DNA from: Lachnospiraceae bacterium
GTDB taxonomy: Bacteria; Bacillota; Clostridia; Lachnospirales; Lachnospiraceae
Direction of reading: 5' to 3'
Length of the DNA stretch: 64,000 bases
Assembly: GCA_900168235.1 (NCBI GenBank)
Contig: FUZG01000006.1
Location: forward strand, 1-64,000
The notes under the pieces: model-generated
What the model was told of the DNA's origin: nothing
What the model saw: the letters and a program-made list of their open reading frames with translations, nothing else
The model's database searches: none
Shown here: positions 23,992 through 32,580 of the stretch, in pieces
Numbering within the stretch: the first letter of the stretch is position 1
Layout of the letters: the number at the start of each line of letters is the position of its first letter
Position numbers and translations under genes: made by a program

Positions 23992-25086
23992 ATGAAAAAG
24001 AAGGTTGTAGCAGCTCTGTTGGCATCAGTTATGGTTATGAGTCTCACAGCATGCGGAAGCAGCGGATCATCAGGCGGCGCAGCATCTGCACCGGCATCAG
24101 AAGCACCTGCATCCGAGGCTCCGGCTCAGTCAGAAGCAGCTCCGGCATCAGAAGCTGCAGCAGAAGGTGAGGCAGCAGCAGATACAGCCGCTTCAGGCGG
24201 AGATCTGAACGGCGATGGAAAGATCATCGTTGGATATATTTCAAAGAATACAACTGACGTATTCCATGCAACACTTAACGGTGCGGCAGAAGAGAGACTT
24301 GATTCTCTCGTAGCTGACGGAACTATCGATGAGTGGACAGGAATCCTTGACGGAAATACTGATGCTGCAAAGCAGTGTGACCTTGCACAGGACTGCATCA
24401 ACTATCCTTGTGACTACGTTATCATCCTTCCGGCTGAGTCAACAGCTTCTGATCCTGCTGTTACATCAATGGCTGACGCAGGCATCGGCGTTATCGTTGT
24501 AAACTCCGCAACAGACAGCACAGACTCCGCAGCAATGGCATTTGCAGGATCTGATGACGTATATGCCGGCGAGCTCATGGGCAATTATGTTATGGAACAT
24601 GTTGAAGGCGGCGGAACATTCGTACACTGCCAGGGTATCATCGGAAACTCAGCACAGATCCAGCGTGGAGAAGGTATCGCAAATACTATCGAGAAGGATT
24701 CAGGCTGGACAAAGGCGGCTGATGTTCCGTGTGACTGGGATGCTTCAAAGGCTGTTAATACAGTTGATGACTATCTCGCACAGTATGGTGACGATCTGAA
24801 GGCTGTTATCTGCGATAACGATGATATGTCCTCTGCAGCACAGGCTGAGTGTAATGCAAAGGGCCGTGAAGACATCGTATGTATCGGTGTTGACGGAAAT
24901 CAGGGACCTCTTCAGATGGTTAAGGAAGGCACACTTGGCGCAACAGTTCTTCAGGACGGCGCAGGACAGGTTAATGCAGGTATCGACGCTATCGTAGCTT
25001 CTATCAAGGGTGAGACCGTTGAGAAGAAGATCATCGTTCCGTTCGTACTGGTAACTCCTGACAACGTTGACGAGTATCTGAAGTAA
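23992..25086 (+). CDS. Sugar-binding lipoprotein of the CUT2 transporter
   Basis: 364 residues. Lipobox LTACG (Cys near residue 21), then a 45-residue low-complexity linker built from PASEA repeats, then a Peripla_BP_4 domain: IIVGYISKNTTDVFHATL, DYVIILPAESTASDP, VVNSATDSTDSAAMAF and ICDNDDMSSAAQAE. It binds the incoming sugar at the cell surface. Codon use here is biased to a small codon set, and AGGAGGAAG precedes the start, both signs of high expression. A hairpin follows the stop and may set its level apart from the metabolic genes downstream. Confidence 0.93.
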   Translation: MKKKVVAALLASVMVMSLTACGSSGSSGGAASAPASEAPASEAPAQSEAAPASEAAAEGEAAADTAASGGDLNGDGKIIVGYISKNTTDVFHATLNGAAEERLDSLVADGTIDEWTGILDGNTDAAKQCDLAQDCINYPCDYVIILPAESTASDPAVTSMADAGIGVIVVNSATDSTDSAAMAFAGSDDVYAGELMGNYVMEHVEGGGTFVHCQGIIGNSAQIQRGEGIANTIEKDSGWTKAADVPCDWDASKAVNTVDDYLAQYGDDLKAVICDNDDMSSAAQAECNAKGREDIVCIGVDGNQGPLQMVKEGTLGATVLQDGAGQVNAGIDAIVASIKGETVEKKIIVPFVLVTPDNVDEYLK

Positions 25087-25109
25087 TTACTTTTTTAATA
25101 ATTCACGGG

Positions 25110-25144
25110 AACCCCATTGGAGAACCCTCCATTGGGGTTTCTTA
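25110..25144 (+). terminator. Partial terminator or processing hairpin inside the sugar operon
   Basis: AACCCCA-T-TGGAG paired with CTCCA-T-TGGGGTT, followed by TTCTT. It lies 23 bases after the binding-protein stop. Hairpins in this place often raise binding-protein mRNA over the downstream genes. Confidence 0.65.
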
Positions 25145-25182
25145 CAGAGACTGGATGGTATGTATAAGGAGGTAAAGCTGCT

Positions 25183-26055
25183 ATGTTAATGAACATGAAG
25201 GATCTGTTGGAGGTCGCCAACAGGGAGAATTTTGCAATTCCGGCATTCAACATCGGTACCGGACAGATGCTGACCGGTATCATAGAGGAATGTGAGGCTC
25301 AGAAGTCTCCGGTGATCCTGGCGATCCACCCGAATGAACTGAAATTTCAGGGTGATGCGTTCATTCAGCAGGTTATAAAAGCTGCTAATGACACTCGTAT
25401 ACCGTGTGTTATTCATCTGGATCATTCGGGAGTAAAGGATATTGAGAGGGCTATTCGTGATGGATTTACATCTGTCATGATCGATGCTTCTCATGAGTCC
25501 TTTGAGGATAACGTGGCAGTCACAAAGAGGGTCGTAGAGCTGGCGCATCCCCTGGGCGTATCTGTAGAAGCAGAACTCGGAACTATCGGAAGCACAGACA
25601 ATGACTCAGAAGTTGACGGCGGAGCCTCCGACATCATTTATACAAAGCCGGAAGAAGCGGTGAAATTTGTAGAGGAAACAGGCGTTGACTGTCTCGCGAT
25701 CGCCATCGGAACAGCTCACGGTCTGTATCCGAAAGGATTTAAGCCGGAATTAAAGCTGGAGCTCTTAAAAGAGATCAAGAAAGTCGTAAGTGTACCGCTG
25801 GTACTTCACGGTGGTTCAGGCAACCCGGATGAGGAGATCGGACAGGCTGCAAAGCTTGGAATAAATAAGATCAATATTTCGTCTGATATTAAGGATGCTC
25901 TCTATCAGAAACTTAGAGTGATCCTTGCAAACGATCCAAAGGTCAGAGAGCCTTTTGAGCTTTATCCTGAGGCTCTTGAAGCTATGAAGGATGTTGCCCG
26001 TCACAAGATCAAGCTCTTTGGTTCTGATGATAAGGTTAAATATTACACACTGTAA
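25183..26055 (+). CDS. Class II ketose-bisphosphate (fructose-bisphosphate-type) aldolase
   Basis: 290 residues. Zinc and substrate motifs of class II aldolases: HLDHSG (zinc His and Asp), VEAELGTIGSTDND, IAIGTAHGLYPKG (zinc His) and LHGGSGNPDEEI (zinc His). It splits a ketose phosphate into DHAP and an aldehyde. Beside a ketose kinase and a triose/DHA kinase, its substrate may be a ketose 1-phosphate or bisphosphate from the imported sugar and not only fructose 1,6-bisphosphate. It starts at ATG 25183 after AAGGAGG; a second ATG lies two codons later. Confidence 0.9.
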   Translation: MLMNMKDLLEVANRENFAIPAFNIGTGQMLTGIIEECEAQKSPVILAIHPNELKFQGDAFIQQVIKAANDTRIPCVIHLDHSGVKDIERAIRDGFTSVMIDASHESFEDNVAVTKRVVELAHPLGVSVEAELGTIGSTDNDSEVDGGASDIIYTKPEEAVKFVEETGVDCLAIAIGTAHGLYPKGFKPELKLELLKEIKKVVSVPLVLHGGSGNPDEEIGQAAKLGINKINISSDIKDALYQKLRVILANDPKVREPFELYPEALEAMKDVARHKIKLFGSDDKVKYYTL

Positions 26056-26085
26056 TCGTCTTCTAAAAATAAGAGAGGTATTCGT

Positions 26086-26763
26086 ATGAAACGTTCTGTT
26101 ATTAACACCAATATCGAATGGGCAATGGATCTGTGTAAAAAAATGAACTTTAATCTGCCGGAATTTTTCTATTGGAAGCCGGAAGAATGGGAAGAGAAGA
26201 AAGATATCACTGACCGTATGACATCAGTAGGCCTTGGATGGGATGTAACTGATTATGGTACCGGTGATTTTGATAAAGTAGGAGCAGTTCTCGGAACACT
26301 GAGAAACGGCGTTATGGGCGACATGAAGAGACCTTACTGTGAAAAGATCATCGCAATGAAGGACGGACAGCTCCTTCCGCGTCATTTCCACTATGAAAAG
26401 ACAGAGGACATCATCAACAGATGCGGCGGAACACTTTGTGTAGAGGTATGGAACAGCAAGCCTGAATCTGAAGGCTACGAAGTTGACTACGAATCCGACG
26501 TGACAGTTTACTGCGATGGTATCAAGGTTACTGTACCTGCAGGCGGTGTTGTAAAGGTTACACCCGGAAACAGCATCACCCTTACTCCATATATTTATCA
26601 CCGTTTCTATGCAGAGGGCGGAGATCTGATCGTAGGTGAAGTTTCTAAGGTTAATGATGATGCAAAGGATAATCATTTCTCAGAAGAGATAAAACTCACC
26701 ATCGAAGAGGATGAGCCGGTACGTCATCTCCTGTGCGGCGGTTACGTAATGGAACACGTATAA
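26086..26763 (+). CDS. D-lyxose isomerase-family protein
   Basis: 225 residues, matching the D-lyxose ketol-isomerase family (YdaE-like cupin). The metal site is visible in LLPRHFHYEKTEDIINRCGG (His, His and Glu of the cupin motif), and a later ITLTPYIYHRFYAEGG gives the last His. Known members convert D-lyxose to D-xylulose and D-mannose to D-fructose. Xylulose is the expected substrate of the xylulokinase-like gene in the same operon. It follows the aldolase by 30 bases and precedes the DHA kinase by 23. Confidence 0.88.
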   Translation: MKRSVINTNIEWAMDLCKKMNFNLPEFFYWKPEEWEEKKDITDRMTSVGLGWDVTDYGTGDFDKVGAVLGTLRNGVMGDMKRPYCEKIIAMKDGQLLPRHFHYEKTEDIINRCGGTLCVEVWNSKPESEGYEVDYESDVTVYCDGIKVTVPAGGVVKVTPGNSITLTPYIYHRFYAEGGDLIVGEVSKVNDDAKDNHFSEEIKLTIEEDEPVRHLLCGGYVMEHV

Positions 26764-26786
26764 GACCATATTCGCCGGAGGGTATT

Positions 26787-28532
26787 ATGGTAAAGAAAAT
26801 ACTGAACAGAGACGTATCAAACGTTGCAGAAGAGATGCTTTTAGGCTATCTCGAGGCATATCATAAATACTACAAAAAAGTAGACGGATACAACGCATTT
26901 TATTATAAAGGACGTAGGCGCAATAAAGTTGCACTCGTTATCGGCGGCGGAACAGGCCATGAGCCTATGTTTCCGGGCTTCGTAGGAGCAGGACTGGCCG
27001 ATGCGGCTGCATGCGGGAATGTATGCGCGTCCCCTAACCCTCAGATCGTGAAGGAAGCGGGAAAAGCTGTTGATGACGGGAAAGGCGTACTTTTTGTATA
27101 CGGGTGTTATGCCGGAGATAATCTGAATTTTGACCTGGGAGAGGAGATGCTGAATAAAGAGGGCATAAAAACTGCCCATGTCCGCGTGTGGGACGACCTT
27201 GCATCTGCTCCAAAGGAAAAAATCGAAGACAGGAGAGGTATCGCGGGTGACGTATTCGTGATCAAGGTCGCAGGAGCTGTCTGCGATTCAGGAGCCAATC
27301 TAAGTGAGGCAGTCCGTATCACGGAGAAAGCCCGTGACAATACCAGCAGTATCGGCATCGCCATCAGTCCGTGCACTCTTCCCGGAAATGACGGTCCGAA
27401 CTTTGAACTCGGCAGCAATGAAATGGAATACGGAATGGGTATCCACGGTGAAGCTGGAATAGAGCGAACAAAGCTTGCTCCTGCGGAAGAAATTGTGGAA
27501 CGGATGTATTCTGAGCTCAAAAAAGAGATGGGGCTTAAGTCCGGCGAGGAAGTGGCTGTCCTTGTAAACGGTCTTGGCTCTACACCTCTTCTGGAGCTGA
27601 ACATAGTCTACTATGACCTTTATAAGCTCATGAAGAAAGATGGGATAAAGGTCTATGACGCTGATATCAAGTGCTATGTGACTTCTCAGGAGATGGGTGG
27701 CTTTTCAATCTCGTTCATGAGGCTTGATGCAGAGCTGAAAAAGTACTATGATGCGCCGTGCTTTTCTCCTTATTATGCGAGAGGAAATGCGGATGTAGTG
27801 CTTAATTCCGATATGGACGCTGATGAGGAACTTTATGCATCAGAGGATGATGACGAGGATGTGAAGATCACACGCAGTAAGTCAGGTCCGTTGTCTGAGC
27901 TTAATTCCGAAGATGCCAGAAATATGCTGATATATGTAGCCGATAAGGTTATGAAGAACAAGGGTTATCTGACTGAGATCGATAGCGCGATAGGCGATGG
28001 AGATCATGGAATCGGCATGTACGGCGGCATGAAAAAGGCAAAGAAACGTCTCATTCATATGAAGGGTGAAGATGATGTTTATAAGCTTTTTGAAGAGGCA
28101 GGAACTGAGATGCTTAACTCCATGGGCGGAGCGTCCGGTGTGATATTCGGAAGCCTGTACCTTGCAGGAGCAAAGGACATGACGCCGAAGCACAGTATCT
28201 CTGCGGAAGAACTCGCTGAAATGGAGAGAAAGTCCTTAAAGGCTATTCAGGAACGCGGCAAGGCTGAGGTAGGAGACAAGACAATGGTGGATGCGCTTGC
28301 ACCTGCGGTTGAAGCGCTGGAAGAGAACAGAGCCGAAAATCTGGTGGATGCGCTGAAGGCAGCAGAAGAGGCTGCGGCAAGAGGCGTAGAAGACACCAAA
28401 AAGTACGTGGCGAAATTCGGACGGGCAAAGTCGCTCCATGAAAGAGCCATAGGACATCAGGATGCCGGTGCAACATCGGTGTCACTGATCTTCCAGGGAA
28501 TGAGAGAATTCGTGGAAGACAGGATGGATTAG
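26787..28532 (+). CDS. Dihydroxyacetone/tetrulose kinase, fused DhaK-DhaL type
   Basis: 581 residues, the length of ATP-dependent DHA kinases. DhaK part (1 to about 330): GGGTGHEPMFPGFVGAGLADAAACG and the substrate-linking His in MGIHGEAGIERT. DhaL part (about 380-575): IGDGDHGIGMYGGMKKA with the Mg-ATP Asp residues, and GGASGVIFG. It uses ATP directly, as there is no PTS DhaM. Substrates in the family include DHA, glyceraldehyde and erythrulose, so it may phosphorylate an aldolase product. The frame opens further upstream, but ATG 26787 has GGAGGG in place and gives the normal N-terminus. Confidence 0.92.
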   Translation: MVKKILNRDVSNVAEEMLLGYLEAYHKYYKKVDGYNAFYYKGRRRNKVALVIGGGTGHEPMFPGFVGAGLADAAACGNVCASPNPQIVKEAGKAVDDGKGVLFVYGCYAGDNLNFDLGEEMLNKEGIKTAHVRVWDDLASAPKEKIEDRRGIAGDVFVIKVAGAVCDSGANLSEAVRITEKARDNTSSIGIAISPCTLPGNDGPNFELGSNEMEYGMGIHGEAGIERTKLAPAEEIVERMYSELKKEMGLKSGEEVAVLVNGLGSTPLLELNIVYYDLYKLMKKDGIKVYDADIKCYVTSQEMGGFSISFMRLDAELKKYYDAPCFSPYYARGNADVVLNSDMDADEELYASEDDDEDVKITRSKSGPLSELNSEDARNMLIYVADKVMKNKGYLTEIDSAIGDGDHGIGMYGGMKKAKKRLIHMKGEDDVYKLFEEAGTEMLNSMGGASGVIFGSLYLAGAKDMTPKHSISAEELAEMERKSLKAIQERGKAEVGDKTMVDALAPAVEALEENRAENLVDALKAAEEAAARGVEDTKKYVAKFGRAKSLHERAIGHQDAGATSVSLIFQGMREFVEDRMD

Positions 28533-28554
28533 ATAAACAGAATAATATGAATTC

Positions 28555-28595
28555 CGAGCCTATGGTTATACACATCTGAGCCATAGGCTCGTTTG
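28555..28595 (+). terminator. Terminator of the sugar operon
   Basis: Perfect 11-bp stem CGAGCCTATGG/CCATAGGCTCG with a 15-base loop and TTTG after it, 23 bases past the stop codon. Confidence 0.85.
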
Positions 28596-28923
28596 CTATA
28601 TTTGTTTCGAGGCTGGATGCATCTAAATTATGAGTTTTGAATACGTTTATTCTCCACGAGTTTGGCCAATTTTACGTTGGCAACGATCAAAAATATGTAC
28701 GGAAGCATATAGGATATATGATCAATTTATGATAAAATTTAATGTGCAAATATTTGTATAAGTATATTATACGTATGTTCTGTCTAATGAGATATTTATG
28801 CAAAATACTTGGTATTTTGTCGGCAAAACATAAAATTTGATAACAGTAAGGCTATATTATTTATGAATCATTAGATAATAAGCGTGTATTGGGCAAAAAC
28901 AACTAATGATAGGGTGGTTTGAA
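28596..28923. other. AT-rich intergenic stretch before the ATPase gene
   Basis: About 330 bases without a gene, much richer in A+T than the preceding operon. It contains a perfect inverted repeat CAAAATAC-TTG-GTATTTTG at 28801-28819, a possible operator. Several TATA-like boxes are present but no well-spaced -35/-10 pair stands out. The base composition changes sharply near 28600, which marks the left edge of the foreign-looking block. Confidence 0.6.
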
Positions 28924-30972
28924 ATGGCAAAAAAAGTGGGGATTTCAACAATCAATGGCAAGCAGATTACAATAGCAGGAAATAGATCTATAGTTCGTGC
29001 GGTAAGAGATTTAGGAAAATTTGGACTAATTACTTTTTCAAGGGAAATAAAATTTAAAAGTACTGTTTATGCGATTCATTTCTTTAAGCCAACAGCTTTT
29101 TTAAGAAATATGTATAGTTTGGGAAATGAAGTCTTAGTCATCAGTTGTGAAGATGGAATGAAGGACTTTAAGAGTCGTACAAAAGATTTTATTGATTACA
29201 TATTAGTTACAAATAGTGAATTCAAAAATCGGCTTGATAAAGTAACATGTATTGTTATCGATGGGAATGAGGATATTTTAAAAATAGTAAAAAATGACAG
29301 AAGCGTGAATCCGGATTCTAGAATAATAGTTCCGTTTTGTGTTTCTGAATTAGATGGAAGTTTAACGGAAGAATTTTTTAATAATAGAATGAGAGAGTTC
29401 CTTTATGAAAAAGATTTATTTGGAATTGCAGTTCCGTTAAGAGATGATACTCTGTTTTATGGGAAAGATAGGACGAATGTCATCTCTGAATTATATGCTA
29501 GATATATGCATGGCGAAGAGGGCGGTCTTTTTGGATTACGACGTATTGGAAAGACGTCTATTCTATATTTGCTCAAAAAAAGAATTAGAGAGAGTGGTGG
29601 AATAGCGTGCTATTTTGATTGTTCGAGCGCTCATCATTATAGATGGAATGAATTTCTAAAGTATATAGTTGAAAACATTATTTCAGAAAATGAAATAAAT
29701 TCAGAAAATGAAAATATTAGTGATTTGATATTATCTGACTTTGATTTATCGGAAGAGCGGTATAGTGAGAAAAAGGCATCTCAAAGTTTTGCACAAGATA
29801 TTCAAACCATATATCAGAAAAAGGGTAATAAGAGAATACTAATTATTCTTGACGAGATTGAGAGTATAAGTCATTCAACTTCTCCGTCGGAGTCTTGGGG
29901 ACATGGTTTGGATGCATTATTCTTTTGGCAGGCGATAAGATCATTGATTCAAATGCGTAGTGAATGCATGGCGTTTGTTGTTGCCGGAGTTAATCCTATG
30001 TGTATAGAAATGCAAAAGATAGGAACATATGACAATCCTATTTTTGGAATGCTTAATCCGATTTATGTCTCATTGTTTGAGTATGATGATATCAAGAAAA
30101 TGATTTCAGACATTGGTGGTAGACTAGGTTTGAAGTTTGAGGATGAAGTATTCACAAAGCTTATGGAGGATTATGGTGGACATCCATTCTTGATAAGACA
30201 GGTATGTAGTAAAATCAATAATAATTTCTTGTCACAAAATATAGAAAGACCTGCTAATGTAACTAGATACAGTTATGTGATAAAAAATGAGGAATATCGT
30301 CAGGGGATGACGAGTGTTATTGAACAGATTTTAGGGGTGATTGAGAATTATTATCCAACTGAATTTGAATTATTGAAAAGACTTGCGCTTGATGGAAGAA
30401 ATGCATTTAAAAAAGAAGTGGCTTTAGGGGAAAAGGGAATACAGCATTTGGTGGGGTATTGTCTTATTGAAAAGTCGGAAGGGGAGTATTTTATACGAAT
30501 AAAATCTATTGAGGATTATATTAGAAGTAAATATATATATGATTCAACTCTTGATGAACAAAGAGATAAAAGGGCGAGAATAAATATACGTAGAGATGAT
30601 ATTGAAGGAAAATTGCGTGAATTAATAAAGTTTACATTAAAGACCAAGTATGGAAAAAAAGCAAAAGAACATTTAATTGCATATGCTGAAAAGGCAACAC
30701 CTGATAAAAATCAAAAGACAAAAATGCTTAATGCTTCATCATTAAGTGATGCAATTACCGAACTGTATCTATCACAAATAAAAGGCATAATTGATAAGGA
30801 ATGGAAGAACTTCGCTACAATTTTTCCGGATAAAAGTAAGTATGAGGCATATATGGATATACTTAATAGATCAAGAAATGTTGGAGCGCATGCAAAGCCC
30901 GTATCAGATGAGGATGAAGTGACATATGGAATAGTATTTGATTATTTTGAGAAAGCATTAGAAGATGTATAA
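28924..30972 (+). CDS. P-loop ATPase (STAND/archaeal ATPase type) with C-terminal HEPN-like motif
   Basis: 682 residues. Residues 1 to about 180 form an N-terminal region I cannot assign. Walker A GLRRIGKTS is at 204-212 (the GxRRxGKTS type of archaeal/STAND ATPases), Walker B ILIILDEIES begins near 306, and GGHPFLIRQVC near 418 fits the sensor/helical lid, followed by a winged-helix-like part. The last 90 residues are helical and contain RNVGAH at 651-656, an R-x4-H with polar residue after Arg, the catalytic motif of HEPN ribonucleases. Such ATPase-HEPN joins occur in anti-phage and toxin systems; that role is inferred. Start ATG 28924 is chosen for AGGGTGG seven bases before. Codon use is A/T-rich, unlike all neighbours, and it stands alone between two terminators: likely acquired. 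Confidence 0.75.
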   Translation: MAKKVGISTINGKQITIAGNRSIVRAVRDLGKFGLITFSREIKFKSTVYAIHFFKPTAFLRNMYSLGNEVLVISCEDGMKDFKSRTKDFIDYILVTNSEFKNRLDKVTCIVIDGNEDILKIVKNDRSVNPDSRIIVPFCVSELDGSLTEEFFNNRMREFLYEKDLFGIAVPLRDDTLFYGKDRTNVISELYARYMHGEEGGLFGLRRIGKTSILYLLKKRIRESGGIACYFDCSSAHHYRWNEFLKYIVENIISENEINSENENISDLILSDFDLSEERYSEKKASQSFAQDIQTIYQKKGNKRILIILDEIESISHSTSPSESWGHGLDALFFWQAIRSLIQMRSECMAFVVAGVNPMCIEMQKIGTYDNPIFGMLNPIYVSLFEYDDIKKMISDIGGRLGLKFEDEVFTKLMEDYGGHPFLIRQVCSKINNNFLSQNIERPANVTRYSYVIKNEEYRQGMTSVIEQILGVIENYYPTEFELLKRLALDGRNAFKKEVALGEKGIQHLVGYCLIEKSEGEYFIRIKSIEDYIRSKYIYDSTLDEQRDKRARINIRRDDIEGKLRELIKFTLKTKYGKKAKEHLIAYAEKATPDKNQKTKMLNASSLSDAITELYLSQIKGIIDKEWKNFATIFPDKSKYEAYMDILNRSRNVGAHAKPVSDEDEVTYGIVFDYFEKALEDV

Positions 30973-31026
30973 AAAACGAGAATATGAAAGCTTTTCTGTA
31001 AATAAGGAATGAGCGATTTCGTAAGG

Positions 31027-31064
31027 GCCTCCTGTGATATAAACTCACTCACAGGAGGCATTTT
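31027..31064 (+). terminator. Terminator of the ATPase gene
   Basis: GCCTCCTGTGA/TCACAGGAGGC stem with an 11-base loop, then ATTTTAT. The right arm also contains AGGAGG nine bases before a 12-codon frame (31068-31106), so the mRNA beyond may still be read; I do not call that frame a gene. Confidence 0.75.
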
Positions 31065-31102
31065 ATAATGGCGAAGAGAGAAAAGAAATTCATTGATAAA
31101 TC

Positions 31103-32419
31103 TTAATATCCCCTGTCTTTTAAATCCTTAACCATTTGGACGTAAAACTCGCGGACGTCAAAACCATCTATATTTTCCATATTCAGATCAATGGTGTCTC
31201 CGTGAGATATGCCCCGGATGCCGTTTACTGTCAAAAAAGTGTATTTTGATCCCCAGGAAAATGAATTGCATCCTACAAGTCCGTCATTTTCGCCGTCAAA
31301 GAGATCCACAAACTTGTGTGTCAGATTAAGGGGAAAGCGTCCGCCTTCGGAAACGTTGAGTTTTGAACCAAAGCTCTGGCAGAATACCCCCGGCGGATCA
31401 TTCATGATGCTATCAAGCGCCGATGCTTTTTCGCTTGTGAGATCCCATACAGCTGATTTAAAGTCAGGGTTTTTGTCGCCAAGTTTTTTCAGTACGGAAT
31501 TATAATTTGCGGCGACACCGTCGAGAAATCCCGGATCAACCTTGTGCAGCAGCCAGTCGGCAAATTCGCATCCTCTGTGGGGCGCACAGACTGTGGACAG
31601 GCTTGCAGTATATTTATCCATGCCGAGCATAGATATCGCATATCTGGCATCGAGACCGCCCTTTGAGTGAGCTATGATATTTACCTTTTCACAGCCCGTG
31701 GTATTTACTATATCGAGGATCCTCGCGGCGAGTTCCTTCGCAGAGTCTTCCACGGAGGCTGCTGACTGGTGCTGACCGTAGTATAAGACAGCACCATTTT
31801 TTTCAAGTGCTTTCGGTATCCTTCGCCAGTAATTAAAGTATGTATAATCCCGGAAAAATACGCCGTGGACTAAAAGTATCGGATATTTTGTGCGGCATAT
31901 CTGTTCCGGTGCACGTTCTCTGTCTCTAACGAGACGCATATTTTCAAACTCGATCTCACGTCCTGTGATGATCAAAATTTTGTCCAGAACCCATAAATGT
32001 ACGAAAGGGATCATTCCTGCGGCGATGCCGATAACTCTCCATTTAATTCCAAGCTGTTTAGAATGGATATACACCCGTATGATACCGTTCCAAAAGATAA
32101 GAGTACAAAATAAGAGCACATTCAGAGAATTGGTGATCAGCGGAAATTCACTCTTTTTCCATATCCCGATTAATAAACAGATAATGAATATCAGAAAACT
32201 CAGTACCGCAGTATTCAGAAAGATAATCAGCTGATTTCTGCCGTGACGGAGTTTGGTCAAACTCTTGGTTTCTAACGGTTTGGAAGTAAACGAAGATAAA
32301 ACTATCACGACCAGTGCAAGAAGCAGTGCGGCTCCAAACTTGAGTGGGATTCCCGTGACCGTCCTGAAAATACGGTAATTAGAAATGACTGTATAAAATA
32401 AACTATAAATAATAAGCAT
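31103..32419 (-). CDS. Membrane-anchored lipase/esterase (alpha/beta-hydrolase)
   Basis: 438 residues. The first 150 residues have four to five membrane helices. The catalytic alpha/beta-hydrolase domain follows: PILLVHGVFFRDY (oxyanion loop), IIAHSKGGLDARYA with the nucleophile Ser in A-H-S-K-G, and a C-terminal GISHGD with the likely catalytic His; an Asp in LFDGENDGLV is a good acid. It resembles bacterial triacylglycerol lipases fused to a membrane anchor; the domain's side of the membrane is uncertain. The start ATG 32419 has AGGAGAG before it. It is single and convergent with the ATPase gene. Confidence 0.85.
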   Translation of the reverse strand: MLIIYSLFYTVISNYRIFRTVTGIPLKFGAALLLALVVIVLSSFTSKPLETKSLTKLRHGRNQLIIFLNTAVLSFLIFIICLLIGIWKKSEFPLITNSLNVLLFCTLIFWNGIIRVYIHSKQLGIKWRVIGIAAGMIPFVHLWVLDKILIITGREIEFENMRLVRDRERAPEQICRTKYPILLVHGVFFRDYTYFNYWRRIPKALEKNGAVLYYGQHQSAASVEDSAKELAARILDIVNTTGCEKVNIIAHSKGGLDARYAISMLGMDKYTASLSTVCAPHRGCEFADWLLHKVDPGFLDGVAANYNSVLKKLGDKNPDFKSAVWDLTSEKASALDSIMNDPPGVFCQSFGSKLNVSEGGRFPLNLTHKFVDLFDGENDGLVGCNSFSWGSKYTFLTVNGIRGISHGDTIDLNMENIDGFDVREFYVQMVKDLKDRGY

Positions 32420-32580
32420 AACGACTCTCCTGACAAAAGTATATTACAAATGAGTGCATTTTAGGGACTTAAATCAGCGTAAGATAGTACACGATTTTTC
32501 AAAGAAAACAGAAGAAAAAACATGGCAGATGTCTAATACTGAATGTATAGAAGTCTTGAAAAAAGGAGAATCAGTATAAG

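Noticed and set aside
31068-31106. 12-codon frame MAKREKKFIDKS after the ATPase terminator
   Set aside because: It has AGGAGG in the terminator arm, but is too short and overlaps the stop of the lipase gene; may be a remnant.
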